In this document: positions 43,176-52,145 of the stretch, piece by piece | How positions within the stretch are numbered: the stretch's first letter is position 1 | Layout: each line of letters starts with the position of its first letter | From: Actinacidiphila alni | Lineage (GTDB): Bacteria; Actinomycetota; Actinomycetes; Streptomycetales; Streptomycetaceae | NCBI RefSeq assembly: GCF_900112845.1 | Contig: NZ_FONG01000001.1 | Location: forward strand, 124,001-188,000 | DNA length: 64,000 nt | Direction: 5' to 3' | The notes under the pieces: generated by a model | What the model saw: the letters and a program-made list of their open reading frames with translations, nothing else | Database searches by the model: none | What the model was told of the DNA's origin: nothing | Made by a program: the position numbers and the translations under genes

Positions 43176-44578
43176 CCACGACACGCACGGTCGTCCGCGG
43201 CGGCCTCGTCATCACCGCGGCCGACGAGATGCACGCCGACGTCCTCATCGAGGGCGGCCGGATCGCGGCACTCGCCGCGCACGACAGCGACGCGGCGGCC
43301 GGCTGGAGCGCCGACACCGTCATCGACGCCACGAACAAGTACGTCATCCCGGGCGGCGTCGACGGCCACACCCACATGGAGATGCCGTTCGGCGGCACCA
43401 CCGCCTCCGACACCTTCGAGACCGGCACCCGCGCCGCCGCCTGGGGCGGCACCACGACCATCGTGGACTTCGCCATCCAGAGCGTCGGCGGCTCGCTGCG
43501 CTCGGGCCTGGACACCTGGCACGCCAAGGCCGACGCGCAGTGCGCCATCGACTACGGCTTCCACATGATCGTCTCCGACGTCACCGACAACACCCTCAAG
43601 GAGATGGACGTCCTCGTCGAGGAGGGCGTGACCAGCTTCAAGATGTTCATGGCCTACCCGGGCGTCTTCTACAGCGACGACGGGAAGATCCTGCGCGCCA
43701 TGCAGCGCGCGGCGGCCAACGGCGGCCTGACGATGATGCACGCCGAGAACGGCATCGCCATCGACGTCCTGGTGCAGCAGGCGCTCGCCGCCGGGCGGAC
43801 CGACCCCCGCTACCACGGCGAGGTCCGGCACGCCCTGTTGGAGGCCGAGGCCACCCACCGCGCGATCCAGCTCGCCCGCGTGGCCGGCGCCCCGCTCTAC
43901 ATCGTGCACGTCTCGGCGCAGCAGGCCGTCGCCGAACTCACGGCCGCCCGCGACCTCGGCCTCAATGTCTTCGGCGAGACCTGTCCGCAGTATCTGTTCC
44001 TGTCCACCGACAATCTCGCCGAACCCGGCTTCGAGGGCGCCAAGTACGTGTGCAGCACACCGCTGCGGCCCCGCGAGCACCAGGCGGCGCTGTGGCAGGG
44101 GCTGCGCACCAACGACCTCCAGGTGGTCTCCACCGACCACTGCCCGTTCTGCTTCGCCGGCCAGAAGGACATGGGCGTCGGCGACTTCTCGAAGATCCCC
44201 AACGGCATGCCGGGCGTGGAGAACCGGATGGACCTGCTCCACCAGGGCGTGGTCGACGGGCAGATCAGCCGCCGCCGCTGGATCGAGATCGCCTGCGCCA
44301 CCCCGGCCCGGATGTTCGGCCTCTACCCGCGCAAGGGCACCATCGCGCCGGGCGCCGACGCCGACGTGGTGATCTACGACCCGCACGCCGAGCAGGTGAT
44401 GTCGGCCGAGACCCATCACATGAACGTCGACTACTCCGCCTACGAGGGCCGGCGCACCACCGGCCGGGTCGAGACGGTGCTCTCCCGCGGCGTCCCGGTG
44501 ATCGACAACCGCACGTACGTGGGCCGCGCGGGACACGGCCAGTACACGCCGCGCGGCATCTGCCAGTACCTGATCTAG
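43172..44578 (+). CDS. hydA: Dihydropyrimidinase / D-hydantoinase
   Basis: Opens the ring of dihydrouracil or 5-substituted hydantoins to N-carbamoyl amino acids. 468 residues, amidohydrolase fold with binuclear metal centre: 'GGVDGHTHMEMPFGG' (HxH), carboxylated Lys157 in 'SFKMFMAYPG', 'MMHAENG', 'YIVHVSA' and 'VSTDHCPF' (Asp). GTG 43172 overlaps the aminotransferase stop (GTGA) with GAAGGAGGG just upstream. The very end of the gene, including its TAG stop, is part of a 21-bp tandem duplication. Confidence 0.95.
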   Translation: MTTTRTVVRGGLVITAADEMHADVLIEGGRIAALAAHDSDAAAGWSADTVIDATNKYVIPGGVDGHTHMEMPFGGTTASDTFETGTRAAAWGGTTTIVDFAIQSVGGSLRSGLDTWHAKADAQCAIDYGFHMIVSDVTDNTLKEMDVLVEEGVTSFKMFMAYPGVFYSDDGKILRAMQRAAANGGLTMMHAENGIAIDVLVQQALAAGRTDPRYHGEVRHALLEAEATHRAIQLARVAGAPLYIVHVSAQQAVAELTAARDLGLNVFGETCPQYLFLSTDNLAEPGFEGAKYVCSTPLRPREHQAALWQGLRTNDLQVVSTDHCPFCFAGQKDMGVGDFSKIPNGMPGVENRMDLLHQGVVDGQISRRRWIEIACATPARMFGLYPRKGTIAPGADADVVIYDPHAEQVMSAETHHMNVDYSAYEGRRTTGRVETVLSRGVPVIDNRTYVGRAGHGQYTPRGICQYLI

Positions 44579-44605
44579 CCCGTGCAGTACCTGATCCAGC
44601 CCGTG
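44564..44605 (+). repeat. 21-bp tandem duplication across the hydA stop codon
   Basis: Two head-to-tail copies, 44564-44584 and 44585-44605, differ by one base. The first has TAG (the hydA stop) where the second has CAG. Each copy is seven codons in the hydA frame (Gln-Tyr-Leu-Ile ...). So one copy's sense codon became the stop, or the reverse. Confidence 0.85.
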
Positions 44606-44644
44606 CCCGACCGAAGGCAGCCAAGGAAACGAAGGAGCGGCGCC

Positions 44645-45658
44645 ATGGACTTCGGCCTCGTACTGCAGACCGACCCGCCCGCCTCGAACGTCGTCGATCT
44701 GATGCGCCGCGCCGAACGGGCCGGCTTCACCCACGGCTGGACCTTCGACTCCGCCGTCCTGTGGCAGGAGCCGTTCGTCATCCACAGCCGCATCCTCGAC
44801 CACACCGACCGGCTCAAGGTCGGCACGATGGTCACCAACCCCGGCACCCGCACCTGGGAGGTGACCGCCTCCACCTTCGCCACCCTCAACTCGATGTACG
44901 GCAACCGCACCGTCTGCGGCATCGGGCGCGGCGACTCCGCGATGCGGGTGGCGGGCCGCAGGCCCAACACCCTTGCCCGGCTGGGCGAGGCGATGACCGT
45001 CATCCGCGACCTCGCCGAGGGCCGGGAGGCCGTGGTCGACGGCACCCCGCTGCGGCTGCCCTGGGTGGAGAACGGTGAACTGCCGGTCTGGATGGCGGCG
45101 TACGGCCCGAAGGCGCTCGCGCTGACCGGTGAGAAGGCCGACGGCTTCATCCTCCAGCTCGCCGACGTCTACCTCACCGAATGGATGGTCAAGGCGGTGC
45201 GCGAGGCCGCCGAGAAGGCGGGCCGCGACCCGGCCTCGGTCACCGTCTGCGTGGCCGCGCCCGCCTACGTCACGGCCGACGACTCGCCCGAGGCGCTGGC
45301 CCACGCGCGGGAGCAGTGCCGCTGGTTCGGCGGCATGGTCGGCAATCACGTCGCCGATCTCGTCGGCCGCTACGGCGAGCACTCCGACCTGGTGCCCGAG
45401 GAGCTGACCGCGTACATCGCGAGCCGGCAGGGCTACGACTACGCGCACCACGGCAGGTCGGGCAATCCCGACACCGCCTTCGTGCCCGACGAGATCGTGG
45501 ACCGCTTCTGCCTGATCGGCCCGGTCGAACGGCACCTGGAGAAACTGCGGGCCCTGCGGGACCTGGGCGTCGACCAGTTCGCCGTCTACGACATGCACGA
45601 CGCGAAGGAGGCGACGATCGACGCGTACGGCGAGCACATCGTGCCGGTCCTGGGCTGA
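44645..45658 (+). CDS. LLM-class F420-dependent oxidoreductase, TIGR03842-like
   Basis: 337 residues of the luciferase-like monooxygenase fold. The opening 'MDFGLVLQTDPPASNVVDLMRRAERAGFTHGWTFDS', then 'VGTMVTNPGTRTWEVTASTFATLNSMYGNRTVCGIGRGDSAMRVAGRRP' and 'PVWMAAYGPKALALTGEKADGFILQLAD' are those of F420-type LLM enzymes. I recall that family TIGR03842 is found next to dihydropyrimidinases and is restricted to F420-using organisms, as here. Its reaction is unknown; reduction of pyrimidines or oxidation of a hydantoin side chain are possible. ATG 44645 has GAAGGAG upstream. Fourth gene of the operon. Confidence 0.88.
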   Translation: MDFGLVLQTDPPASNVVDLMRRAERAGFTHGWTFDSAVLWQEPFVIHSRILDHTDRLKVGTMVTNPGTRTWEVTASTFATLNSMYGNRTVCGIGRGDSAMRVAGRRPNTLARLGEAMTVIRDLAEGREAVVDGTPLRLPWVENGELPVWMAAYGPKALALTGEKADGFILQLADVYLTEWMVKAVREAAEKAGRDPASVTVCVAAPAYVTADDSPEALAHAREQCRWFGGMVGNHVADLVGRYGEHSDLVPEELTAYIASRQGYDYAHHGRSGNPDTAFVPDEIVDRFCLIGPVERHLEKLRALRDLGVDQFAVYDMHDAKEATIDAYGEHIVPVLG

Positions 45659-45759
45659 TTCCCGGGCGGGCCCCTGCGACTCCCGGCGGCTCCCGGCCCG
45701 CACGGCCGCCTTGCCCGGGCCCGGAGCCGCCGTGCCCCGCGGTCTGATTGGATGGCGGC

Positions 45760-46638
45760 ATGAGCGACGAGGTCGGTGCGGTACCCGGTGACGCGGCGGG
45801 CGCGTACGGCGCTCCCGGCGGCGTGGACGACGAGCTGCTCGCCGCCGTCGAGGACGTGATCAGAGCGGTGGTCGCCGCCGAGGTCACCCCGCGCTGGCGG
45901 CGGCTCGACGACGGCGACATCGCGCACAAGAGCGGCCCGTACGACCTGGTGACCACCGCCGACCGGCTCGCCGAGGAACGGCTCACCGAAGAACTCACCG
46001 CGCTGCTGCCCGGCTCCGTCGTCGTCGGCGAGGAGGCGGTCAGCGCCGACAGCGGTGTCCTGGACCGCCTCGGCGGCAACGACCCGGTGTGGGTGGTCGA
46101 CCCGGTCGACGGCACCGCCGCCTTCGTCCGCGGCGAGGACGGCTTCGCCACCCTCGTCGCGCTGGTGCACGGCGGACAGCCGCTCGCGTCCTGGACGTAC
46201 GCCCCGCAGCGCGGCCTGTTCGCGACCGCGCGGCGCGGCCGGGGCGCCCACCTGGACGGCGAACGGCTGCGCACCGCGACCCCGGCGGCCGGCGAACCGC
46301 TGCGGCTGACCACCTCCAACCCGGTCTACCGCACCGGGTACGAGCGCGACGTGCTCACCCGGCTCGACGCCTCCGGCGCCGTCTGCACCCCCTGCACCTG
46401 CGCGGGCCTGGCCTATCTGGACGTCGCGCGCGGCGCGATCGACGGCGTGGCCTTCTTCTGGGAGGCGCCCTGGGACCACGCCGCGGGACTGCTGCTCGCC
46501 ACCGAGGCGGGCGGCGTCAGCCGTACGGCGTCGGGCGCGCCCTTCTCCATCCCCGGCGGCAACGAACTGCCCTTCACCCTCGCCCGCGACGAGGCCACCG
46601 CGCGCCGGGTCACCGACCTGATGGCGGCCGGACGGTGA
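45760..46638 (+). CDS. Inositol monophosphatase family protein
   Basis: 292 residues, lithium-sensitive phosphatase fold. Metal-binding residues: '[11 protein letters not shown]' (Glu), '[27 protein letters not shown]' (DPxDGT) and '[17 protein letters not shown]' (final Asp). '[16 protein letters not shown]' is also typical. It may act on inositol phosphate, histidinol phosphate or another sugar phosphate. ATG 45760 was chosen; a frame start at 45748 only adds four residues. Its stop overlaps the start of the FAD oxidoreductase gene, so both are co-translated. Unlinked to the iol genes. Confidence 0.9.
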   Translation: MSDEVGAVPGDAAGAYGAPGGVDDELLAAVEDVIRAVVAAEVTPRWRRLDDGDIAHKSGPYDLVTTADRLAEERLTEELTALLPGSVVVGEEAVSADSGVLDRLGGNDPVWVVDPVDGTAAFVRGEDGFATLVALVHGGQPLASWTYAPQRGLFATARRGRGAHLDGERLRTATPAAGEPLRLTTSNPVYRTGYERDVLTRLDASGAVCTPCTCAGLAYLDVARGAIDGVAFFWEAPWDHAAGLLLATEAGGVSRTASGAPFSIPGGNELPFTLARDEATARRVTDLMAAGR

Positions 46639-48065
46639 GCCGCGCCGTCGTCGCCGACGCGGTCGTCGTCGGGGCCGGCCCCAACGGGCTGACCGCCGCG
46701 GTGGAGTTGGCCCGCGCCGGCCTCTCCGTCCAGGTCTACGAGGCGGCCGACACCGTCGGCGGCGGCGCCCGCACCGAGGAGCTGACCCTGCCGGGCTTCC
46801 GGCACGACCCGTGCTCCGCGGTCCACCCCTTCGGCGTCGGCTCGCCCGTCTTCCGCGCCCTGCCGCTGCGCGAGCACGGCCTGGAGTGGCTGCAGCCAGA
46901 ACTCCCGCTCGCCCACCCCTTTCCCGACGGCACCGCCGCCGTGCTCGCCCGCAGCGTGGGGGAGACCGCGGCCTCCCTCGGCGCCCGCGACGCCGGCACC
47001 TACCGGCGGCTGCTCGCGCCGTACACCGGCCACTGGGACACCCTCGCCGCGGACTTCTTCCGCCCGCAGTGGGCCGGGATCCCGCACGACCCCTACCGCT
47101 TCCTGCGGTTCGGGCTGACCGGCACCCCGCCCGCCGCCGTGCTGGCGCTGCGCTTCCACGACGCGAAGGCGCGGGCGCTGATCGCGGGCCTGGCCGGGCA
47201 CGCCATCACCCGGCTCGGGCAGCCCTTCACCGGGGCGATGGCCATGATGTTCGCGCTCGCCGCGCACGAGAACGGCTGGCCGGTCGCCCGCGGCGGCTCC
47301 CAGGCCATCGCGGACGCGCTGGCCGCGCACCTCACCGAACTCGGCGGCACCATCGTCACCGGTACCACCGTCCGCAAGCTCGACGAACTGCCGCCGGCCC
47401 GCGCGTACGTCTTCGACACCTCGCCGACCGCGCTCGCCCGGATCGCCGGGCTCGGCGACGCCTATCGCGGCTACCGCTACGGGCCGTCCGTCTTCAAGAT
47501 CGACTACGCGCTGGACGGGCCCGTGCCCTGGACGGCGCCGGACGCGCGCCGCGCCGGCACGGTGCACATCGGTCCCACCTACACCGAGATCGGTGACGCG
47601 CTCAACCGGGCGGTCACCGGGCGCGCCCCCCAGACGCCCTTCCTGATCACCGCGCAGCCCTCGGTGATCGATCCCTCCCGGGCGCCCGAGGGCAAGCACG
47701 TCTTCTGGGCCTACGCCCATGTGCCGCACGACTGGCGCGGGGACGCGACCGACGCGGTCGAGCGGCAGATCGAGCGGTTCGCGCCGGGCTTCCGGGATCT
47801 CGTACTGGCCCGGGCCGTCAGCGGACCGCCCGCGCTCGCGGCGCGCAACGCCAACTATGTCGGCGGCGACATTGCCTGCGGCGCTTATACGGGACTTCAG
47901 GCGGTTCTGCGGCCACGGCTGGCCTTCAACCCCTACACCACCATCCGGCCGAACGTCTTCCTCTGCTCCTCCGCCACCCCGCCCGGGCCCGGCGTCCACG
48001 GCATGTCCGGCCACCACGCCGCCCGCACCGTCCTCCACCACCTCCGCCACGCGGCCCGCCACTGA
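46635..48065 (+). CDS. FAD-dependent oxidoreductase of the phytoene-desaturase type
   Basis: 476 residues from GTG 46635. The dinucleotide-binding motif '[50 protein letters not shown]' is that of the CrtI/phytoene dehydrogenase-like and amine oxidase superfamily. It has '[19 protein letters not shown]' and an FAD C-terminal part '[28 protein letters not shown]'. No carotenoid genes are nearby, and this branch in streptomycetes is of unknown substrate. It may oxidise or reduce a lipophilic molecule. It overlaps the IMPase-like gene by 4 bp. The 130-bp repeat copy B begins 31 bp after its stop. Confidence 0.88.
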   Translation: MSRAVVADAVVVGAGPNGLTAAVELARAGLSVQVYEAADTVGGGARTEELTLPGFRHDPCSAVHPFGVGSPVFRALPLREHGLEWLQPELPLAHPFPDGTAAVLARSVGETAASLGARDAGTYRRLLAPYTGHWDTLAADFFRPQWAGIPHDPYRFLRFGLTGTPPAAVLALRFHDAKARALIAGLAGHAITRLGQPFTGAMAMMFALAAHENGWPVARGGSQAIADALAAHLTELGGTIVTGTTVRKLDELPPARAYVFDTSPTALARIAGLGDAYRGYRYGPSVFKIDYALDGPVPWTAPDARRAGTVHIGPTYTEIGDALNRAVTGRAPQTPFLITAQPSVIDPSRAPEGKHVFWAYAHVPHDWRGDATDAVERQIERFAPGFRDLVLARAVSGPPALAARNANYVGGDIACGAYTGLQAVLRPRLAFNPYTTIRPNVFLCSSATPPGPGVHGMSGHHAARTVLHHLRHAARH

Positions 48066-48095
48066 CCCGCACCTCTACGGAAGTGGGTGCCCGAT

Positions 48096-48225
48096 AGGGG
48101 CGCGGGGAACTGCGCGCTCAGCCCCCACCGGCCCGGTGGTCGCAAAACAACAGCGTCTGCCCCGCTGGGGGCGGTTTTTCGCCTGAAGGCGCGCTTCGGC
48201 TGGTCGCGCAGTTCCCCGCGCCCCT
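48096..48225. repeat. 130-bp terminal-inverted-repeat element, copy B
   Basis: Same 130-bp length as copies A and C, with perfect 21-bp arms (48096-48116 and 48205-48225). Its core is in the opposite orientation to A and C (ACAACAGCGTCTGCCCCG instead of its complement). The 14 bases before it (GGAAGTGGGTGCCC, from about 48080) match, reversed, the flank of copy A, so the repeat unit may be longer than 130 bp. It lies in the convergent gap between the FAD oxidoreductase and nucleotidyltransferase genes. Confidence 0.9.
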
Positions 48226-48248
48226 AACTGAACGCCCTCCGCAGGAGA

Positions 48249-49109
48249 TCAGGCACCACCCTCCGCGAGGAGAAAGGCTCGGGTCGTGGCGACGGCCTCC
48301 GCGGCGGCGGCGACGGTGCGGGCCAACTCCGCAGGAGAGGAGCCCGGGCGGCCGAGGAGGGCGTGGACGCGCGGGAGAAGGCCGGCCGGGGCACCCGGAA
48401 GAGCGGCGGCAGCCGGAAAGGCCCCCTTTTCGTTGAGGCACCACAAGCGGTGCCACGCGTGCAGCGACTGCGCGAGGATCCCGAACGCCCGGGACAGGCA
48501 GAGCGATACGTACACGGCGTCACCGGCCGCCGCCCCCTTGACCGCGGCGGCCACCGTGAACTCCGCTTCCCACGAAGCGTCGATGAGAGCCCTCCGCAGG
48601 GCCTCGGGATATTCGCGCGCCGCAGCGCGCAGAGCGGTCAACTCCCCACCGGCGTCGGCGAGTACGTGCCCGAGAGCGACCTCACCCGGATAGCAGGGCG
48701 ACCAGAAGCCGAGCGGATGGCCGGGCTGGATCCCCACCTCGTAACGCCCCTCGCGGCAGCCCTCCCAGACGCGCCGCACGCGGTCGAGGTCGCGCAGGAT
48801 CCAGTCGACGGCGACGCCGTCCACGGTCAGCCAGGCACCGGCGTTGACCCACGGCCCCCAGCCGCCGGGCGCGGCGACCTCCACCGGCCGTCCGGCGAAC
48901 TCCGCGGCCAGCGCGGCCAGCGCGGCGACATCGGGCTCGCCCCGGTAGTAGATCCCGAGATCCCAGTCGGAGTCCGGCCGGTGGGTGCCGCGCGCCCGGC
49001 TGCCGCCGAGCAGTACGCCCACGACACCCGGCACCTCCCGCAGGGCGCGGGCCATCCCGGCCACATCGGGACCGTCGGCGAGCGGGGGCACATACGGATC
49101 ACTGGGCAT
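48249..49109 (-). CDS. Nucleotidyltransferase domain protein
   Basis: 286 residues. The N-terminal domain (about 1-110) has the polymerase-beta/kanamycin nucleotidyltransferase motif 'VLLGGSRARGTHRPDSDWDLGIYY' with its two metal Asp residues and a third in 'GVAVDWILRDL'. The C-terminal part is helical ('GEVALGHVLADAGGELTALRAAARE', 'SLCLSRAFGILAQSLHAWHRLWCLNEKGAF') and resembles DUF4037-like or minimal NTase substrate domains. No antitoxin-like gene or HEPN partner is adjacent, so it is probably not a toxin-antitoxin pair. It could adenylylate a small molecule. ATG 49109. Confidence 0.82.
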   Translation of the reverse strand: MPSDPYVPPLADGPDVAGMARALREVPGVVGVLLGGSRARGTHRPDSDWDLGIYYRGEPDVAALAALAAEFAGRPVEVAAPGGWGPWVNAGAWLTVDGVAVDWILRDLDRVRRVWEGCREGRYEVGIQPGHPLGFWSPCYPGEVALGHVLADAGGELTALRAAAREYPEALRRALIDASWEAEFTVAAAVKGAAAGDAVYVSLCLSRAFGILAQSLHAWHRLWCLNEKGAFPAAAALPGAPAGLLPRVHALLGRPGSSPAELARTVAAAAEAVATTRAFLLAEGGA

Positions 49110-49207
49110 CCCGCGACCGTACGGGAGAGTGCGCCCCCGCGCCCGTGAGTTTCCGCCGAGCCCCCGGCAGGGGAGCCGCTTGCCAGTGCGAGCCGCCGAA
49201 CCTACTC

Positions 49208-49221
49208 TTACCCACCAGTAA
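49208..49221. promoter_or_regulatory. TetR-type operator-like site before SCP2 gene
   Basis: TTACCCACCAGTAA with TTAC/GTAA ends, 31-44 bp before the SCP2 start. A second palindrome ACTCCGGAGT follows at 49226-49235. The site matches 10 of 14 bases of TAACCGGCGAGTAA at 62859-62872 before the 3-hydroxyacyl-CoA dehydrogenase gene. The pattern resembles operators of lipid-metabolism TetR regulators in actinobacteria. Confidence 0.5.
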
Positions 49222-49251
49222 ACTTACTCCGGAGTCAGGAAGGTCCCCGAC

Positions 49252-49719
49252 ATGGCGGCGCTCGACGATATCGACCTGGAACTCCTCGACTTCGGCACCG
49301 TGGAGCCGCGGGAATTCGCCCGGATCGTACGGGACCTGCCGGCCCGGAAGATCGCCGACTTCATGGCGGGACCGCAGCGCCGCCGGGTGCTGGACGAGGT
49401 CTTCCACCGGATGAAGGACCAGTTCAAGCCGGAGTCCGCGGGCAGCCGCGACGCGCTGATCCGCTGGCGGATCACCGCGGGCGACGAGGCGCCCGACGTC
49501 TACGAGACGCACATCGCGGACGGCGCCTGCACGGTCACGGCCGAGGACACCGGCAGGACCCCGCGGCTGACACTGACGATGGCGGCGCCGGAATTCCTGA
49601 AGCTGGTGTCCGGCAACGCCTCGGGCCCGACGCTGTTCTTCACCCGCAAGCTCAAGGTCCAGGGCGACATCCGGCTGGCCGGCGGCCTCACGTACTTCTT
49701 CGACATCCCGAAGGCGTGA
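49252..49719 (+). CDS. SCP2 sterol-binding domain protein
   Basis: 155 residues. The first 60 are a helical region ('EPREFARIVRDLPARKIADFMAG', 'RRRVLDEVFHRMKDQF'); the rest matches the SCP2 fold ('DALIRWRITAGDEAPDVYETHIADGACTVTAEDTGRTPRLTLTMAAPEFLKLVSGNASGPTLFFTRKLKVQGDIRLAG'). Such proteins bind hydrophobic ligands (sterols, fatty acyl chains) or transfer them. ATG 49252 follows a GGAGTCAGGAAGG ribosome region. The TetR-like site just upstream suggests control together with fatty acid genes. Family is clear, ligand is not. Confidence 0.88.
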   Translation: MAALDDIDLELLDFGTVEPREFARIVRDLPARKIADFMAGPQRRRVLDEVFHRMKDQFKPESAGSRDALIRWRITAGDEAPDVYETHIADGACTVTAEDTGRTPRLTLTMAAPEFLKLVSGNASGPTLFFTRKLKVQGDIRLAGGLTYFFDIPKA

Positions 49720-49787
49720 CCGTCCGTATACGGTGAACGCGGCCGGGGGAGCCCGGCCGCGGACACCCGGGGGAGCGGCGGCACACC

Positions 49788-50327
49788 ATGACGGACCCAG
49801 CACCAGCACCGGCAGAGGCGGCGCGGGACCGCGTCCCGCGCCGCGCCGCACGCGTCGCGGTACTCGACCCGGACGGCGCGGTCTTCCTGCTCCGTTACGA
49901 CAATCCCGAGGTCGGCCGGCACTGGGCGATGCCGGGCGGCGGCCTCGAAGGCGACGAGACGCCCCGCGAGGGCGCCGTGCGCGAGGCGCGCGAGGAGACC
50001 GGCTGGACCGATGTCGAACCGGGCCCGCTGCTGTGCACCTGGGAGCACGACTTCACCCGCGGCGACGTCCCGGTGCGGCAACACGAGCACATCTACGTTG
50101 CCCACGCCCCGCACCGCCCGCTCTCCGGGGACCTGGTTGCGGCCCACCGCGCGGACGGCATCCTGGACGGCCGCTGGTGGACCCCGGCCGAACTGGTCGC
50201 CACCGACGAGGCGTTGTGGCCGCCGCAACTGCCCGCGCTCCTGGCCGAACTGCGCGCGCACGGTCCGGCGGACCCGGCGCCCGACCTCGGTTACGTACCC
50301 AACGGCCCGCGCCGCACGGCTGGTTGA
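49788..50327 (+). CDS. Nudix hydrolase
   Basis: 179 residues. Complete Nudix box G-x5-E-x7-REUxEExGU: 'GGGLEGDETPREGAVREAREETGW'-type sequence at about residues 47-69 of the chain. It is followed by 'LLCTWEHDFTRGDVPVRQHEHIYVAHAP' and 'DGRWWTPAEL', the latter typical of 8-oxo-dGTP or nucleoside-diphosphate-linked hydrolases. Substrate not evident. ATG 49788 has a GGGGGAG ribosome site. It is convergent with another Nudix gene, with only 7 bp between the stops. Confidence 0.92.
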   Translation: MTDPAPAPAEAARDRVPRRAARVAVLDPDGAVFLLRYDNPEVGRHWAMPGGGLEGDETPREGAVREAREETGWTDVEPGPLLCTWEHDFTRGDVPVRQHEHIYVAHAPHRPLSGDLVAAHRADGILDGRWWTPAELVATDEALWPPQLPALLAELRAHGPADPAPDLGYVPNGPRRTAG

Positions 50328-50334
50328 CCGGCCG

Positions 50335-50838
50335 TCAGGGGGCGCCCGCCGGGCGGCCGTTCTCCAGCTCGACCGTGCCGGTGCCCGCGGCCAGCGCCGC
50401 GAGGGCGGCCCGCACGCGCCGCGCGGCGCCCGGCGAGAAGTAGCCGTCGACCTCCTCGGGCGCGATCAGCTTCCAGGAGTCCAGCTCCTCCTCCTGGAGC
50501 CGGACCGCCGCAAGCCGCTCCTCGTCCAGGACGCCGCCGTCGTACAGATAGCTCGCCAGCGGCGGCCTGCCGGGTCCGGTCACCCAGTCGACCGCGAGCA
50601 GCGCGCCGGGCGCGATGTCGAGGCCGATCTCCTCCTCGCTCTCCCGGCGGGCCGCCTGCCGCGGCGTCTCGTTCCGGTCGGACTCGATGGTGCCGCCCGG
50701 CAGCGTCCAGGTGCCGTCGTCGCGGTAGTTCGGCTCCACGATCAGGATCCGGCCGTCGGCGGACCGGAAAAGGGTGTTCGCACCCGAGATGATCTTTGGC
50801 AGACCTGCGATGTACGTGGCGAAGTCGGTCGTCGTCAT
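50335..50838 (-). CDS. Nudix hydrolase with a two-residue insertion in the Nudix box
   Basis: 167 residues. The box reads 'GGTIESDRNETPRQAARRES' then 'EEEIGL'; the catalytic REUxEE part is complete, but there are seven residues instead of five between the first Gly and the first Glu. Flanked by 'ADGRILIVEPNYRDDGTWTLPG' and 'LIAPEEVDGYFSPGAARRVRAAL', typical of Streptomyces Nudix proteins of unknown substrate. ATG 50838. Convergent with the preceding Nudix gene and divergent from glycerate kinase. The two Nudix proteins are not close copies. Confidence 0.9.
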   Translation of the reverse strand: MTTTDFATYIAGLPKIISGANTLFRSADGRILIVEPNYRDDGTWTLPGGTIESDRNETPRQAARRESEEEIGLDIAPGALLAVDWVTGPGRPPLASYLYDGGVLDEERLAAVRLQEEELDSWKLIAPEEVDGYFSPGAARRVRAALAALAAGTGTVELENGRPAGAP

Positions 50839-50985
50839 GGCGCCAACCTACGTCGCCGGGCCGCCCGCCCGGCGTGCGGTCCGCGTGATCGCGCGGTCAC
50901 GCGGCCCGCCTGCCCATGGGCAGGCGGGCCGCGGCGGGATAAGGTCCGAACGGCGCGACGTTCCGTTTTCTGCTGGGGAGTACGA

Positions 50986-51000
50986 CAGTGTCCGACACTG
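50986..51000. promoter_or_regulatory. Palindrome overlapping the glycerate kinase start codon
   Basis: CAGTGT-CCG-ACACTG, perfect 6-bp arms. It includes the GTG start at 50988. A DNA-binding protein or an RNA hairpin there would block translation initiation. Confidence 0.4.
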
Positions 51001-52142
51001 CAACAAGATCCACGGGGCGCGTGCTGATCGCCGCGGACAAGTTCAAGGGGTCACTGACCGCGGTGCAGGTCGCCGCCCATGTCGCGGTGGGCCTGCACAA
51101 GGGCGCGCCCGGGGTGAGGGTCACCTCGGTGCCGGTCGCCGACGGCGGTGACGGCACGGTCGACGCCGCCGTCGCGGGCGGCTTCGAGCGCCGTACGGTA
51201 CGGGTCACCGGGCCGCTCGGCGAACCCGTCGAGGCCGCGTACGCCCTGCGGGGCGGCACCGCCGTGGTCGAGATGGCCGAGGCGTCCGGGCTCCAGCATC
51301 TGCCCTCCGGCGTCTTCGCGCCGCTCACGGCCACCACGTACGGCACCGGCGAGCTGCTCAAGGCCGCGCTCGACGCGGGCGCCCGCAGCATCGTGCTGGG
51401 CGTCGGCGGCAGCGCCACCAACGACGGCGGCTCCGGCATGCTCAGCGCTCTCGGCGCGCGGCTGCTGGACGCCGACGGGGCGCCCGTGCCGCCCGGCGGC
51501 GGGCCGCTGGCCGCGCTCGCCACCGCCGACCTGTCCGGGCTCGACCCGCGGCTCGCCGAGACCGAGGTCGTGCTCGCCAGCGACGTCGACAATCCGCTGC
51601 TCGGGCCCAAGGGGGCCGCGGCCGTCTACGGGCCGCAGAAGGGTGCCTCCGCGGCGGACGTCGCCGCCCTCGACGCCGCTCTCGGCCACTACGTCGCCGT
51701 GCTCGCCGAGGCCGCCGGGCCCGCCGCCGCCTCCGCCGCCGAGGCGCCCGGCGCGGGCGCCGCCGGCGGCATCGGCTACGGCGCCCTCGTCGGGCTCGGG
51801 GCTTCCTTCCGGGCCGGGATCGACGTCATGCTCGACGTCCTCGGCTTCGCCGAGGCGCTCGACGGGGTCGACCTCGTCATCACCGGTGAGGGGTCGCTCG
51901 ACGAGCAGACGCTGCACGGGAAGGCGCCCGTCGGGGTCGCCCAGGCCGCGCGTGCCCGCGGTATCGACGTCGTCGCCGTCTGCGGGCGCCTCGCCCTCAG
52001 CCCCTCCGCGCTCGGCGCCGCCGGAATCCGTCGCGCCTACCCGCTCTCCGCCCTCGAGCCCGATCCCGCTCTCTCCATCCCCAACGCCGGCCCCCTCCTC
52101 GAACGCGTCGCCCAATCCCTCGCCGAGGATTTCCTCACCTAG
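50988..52142 (+). CDS. glxK: Glycerate kinase
   Basis: Phosphorylates glycerate to 2-phosphoglycerate (GlxK/GarK type), 384 residues. Family features: 'RVLIAADKFKGSLTAVQVAAHV', 'PVADGGDGTVDA', 'LGVGGSATNDGGSGMLSALGARLLDADG', 'ASDVDNPLLGPKGAAAVYGPQKGA', 'VITGEGSLDEQTLHGKAPVGVA'. GTG 50988 has GGGGAG about 10 bases upstream; the start lies within a palindrome. An Ala-rich loop of about 15 residues (near 245-258) is longer than usual. It is a single gene; it could serve glyoxylate, glycerol or sugar acid breakdown. Confidence 0.94.
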   Translation: MSDTATRSTGRVLIAADKFKGSLTAVQVAAHVAVGLHKGAPGVRVTSVPVADGGDGTVDAAVAGGFERRTVRVTGPLGEPVEAAYALRGGTAVVEMAEASGLQHLPSGVFAPLTATTYGTGELLKAALDAGARSIVLGVGGSATNDGGSGMLSALGARLLDADGAPVPPGGGPLAALATADLSGLDPRLAETEVVLASDVDNPLLGPKGAAAVYGPQKGASAADVAALDAALGHYVAVLAEAAGPAAASAAEAPGAGAAGGIGYGALVGLGASFRAGIDVMLDVLGFAEALDGVDLVITGEGSLDEQTLHGKAPVGVAQAARARGIDVVAVCGRLALSPSALGAAGIRRAYPLSALEPDPALSIPNAGPLLERVAQSLAEDFLT

Positions 52143-52145
52143 CCC

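Noticed and set aside
48249-49109. Nucleotidyltransferase as toxin or antitoxin of a defence pair
   Set aside because: No HEPN, AbiEi-like or other partner gene is adjacent; the neighbours are a repeat and an SCP2 gene.
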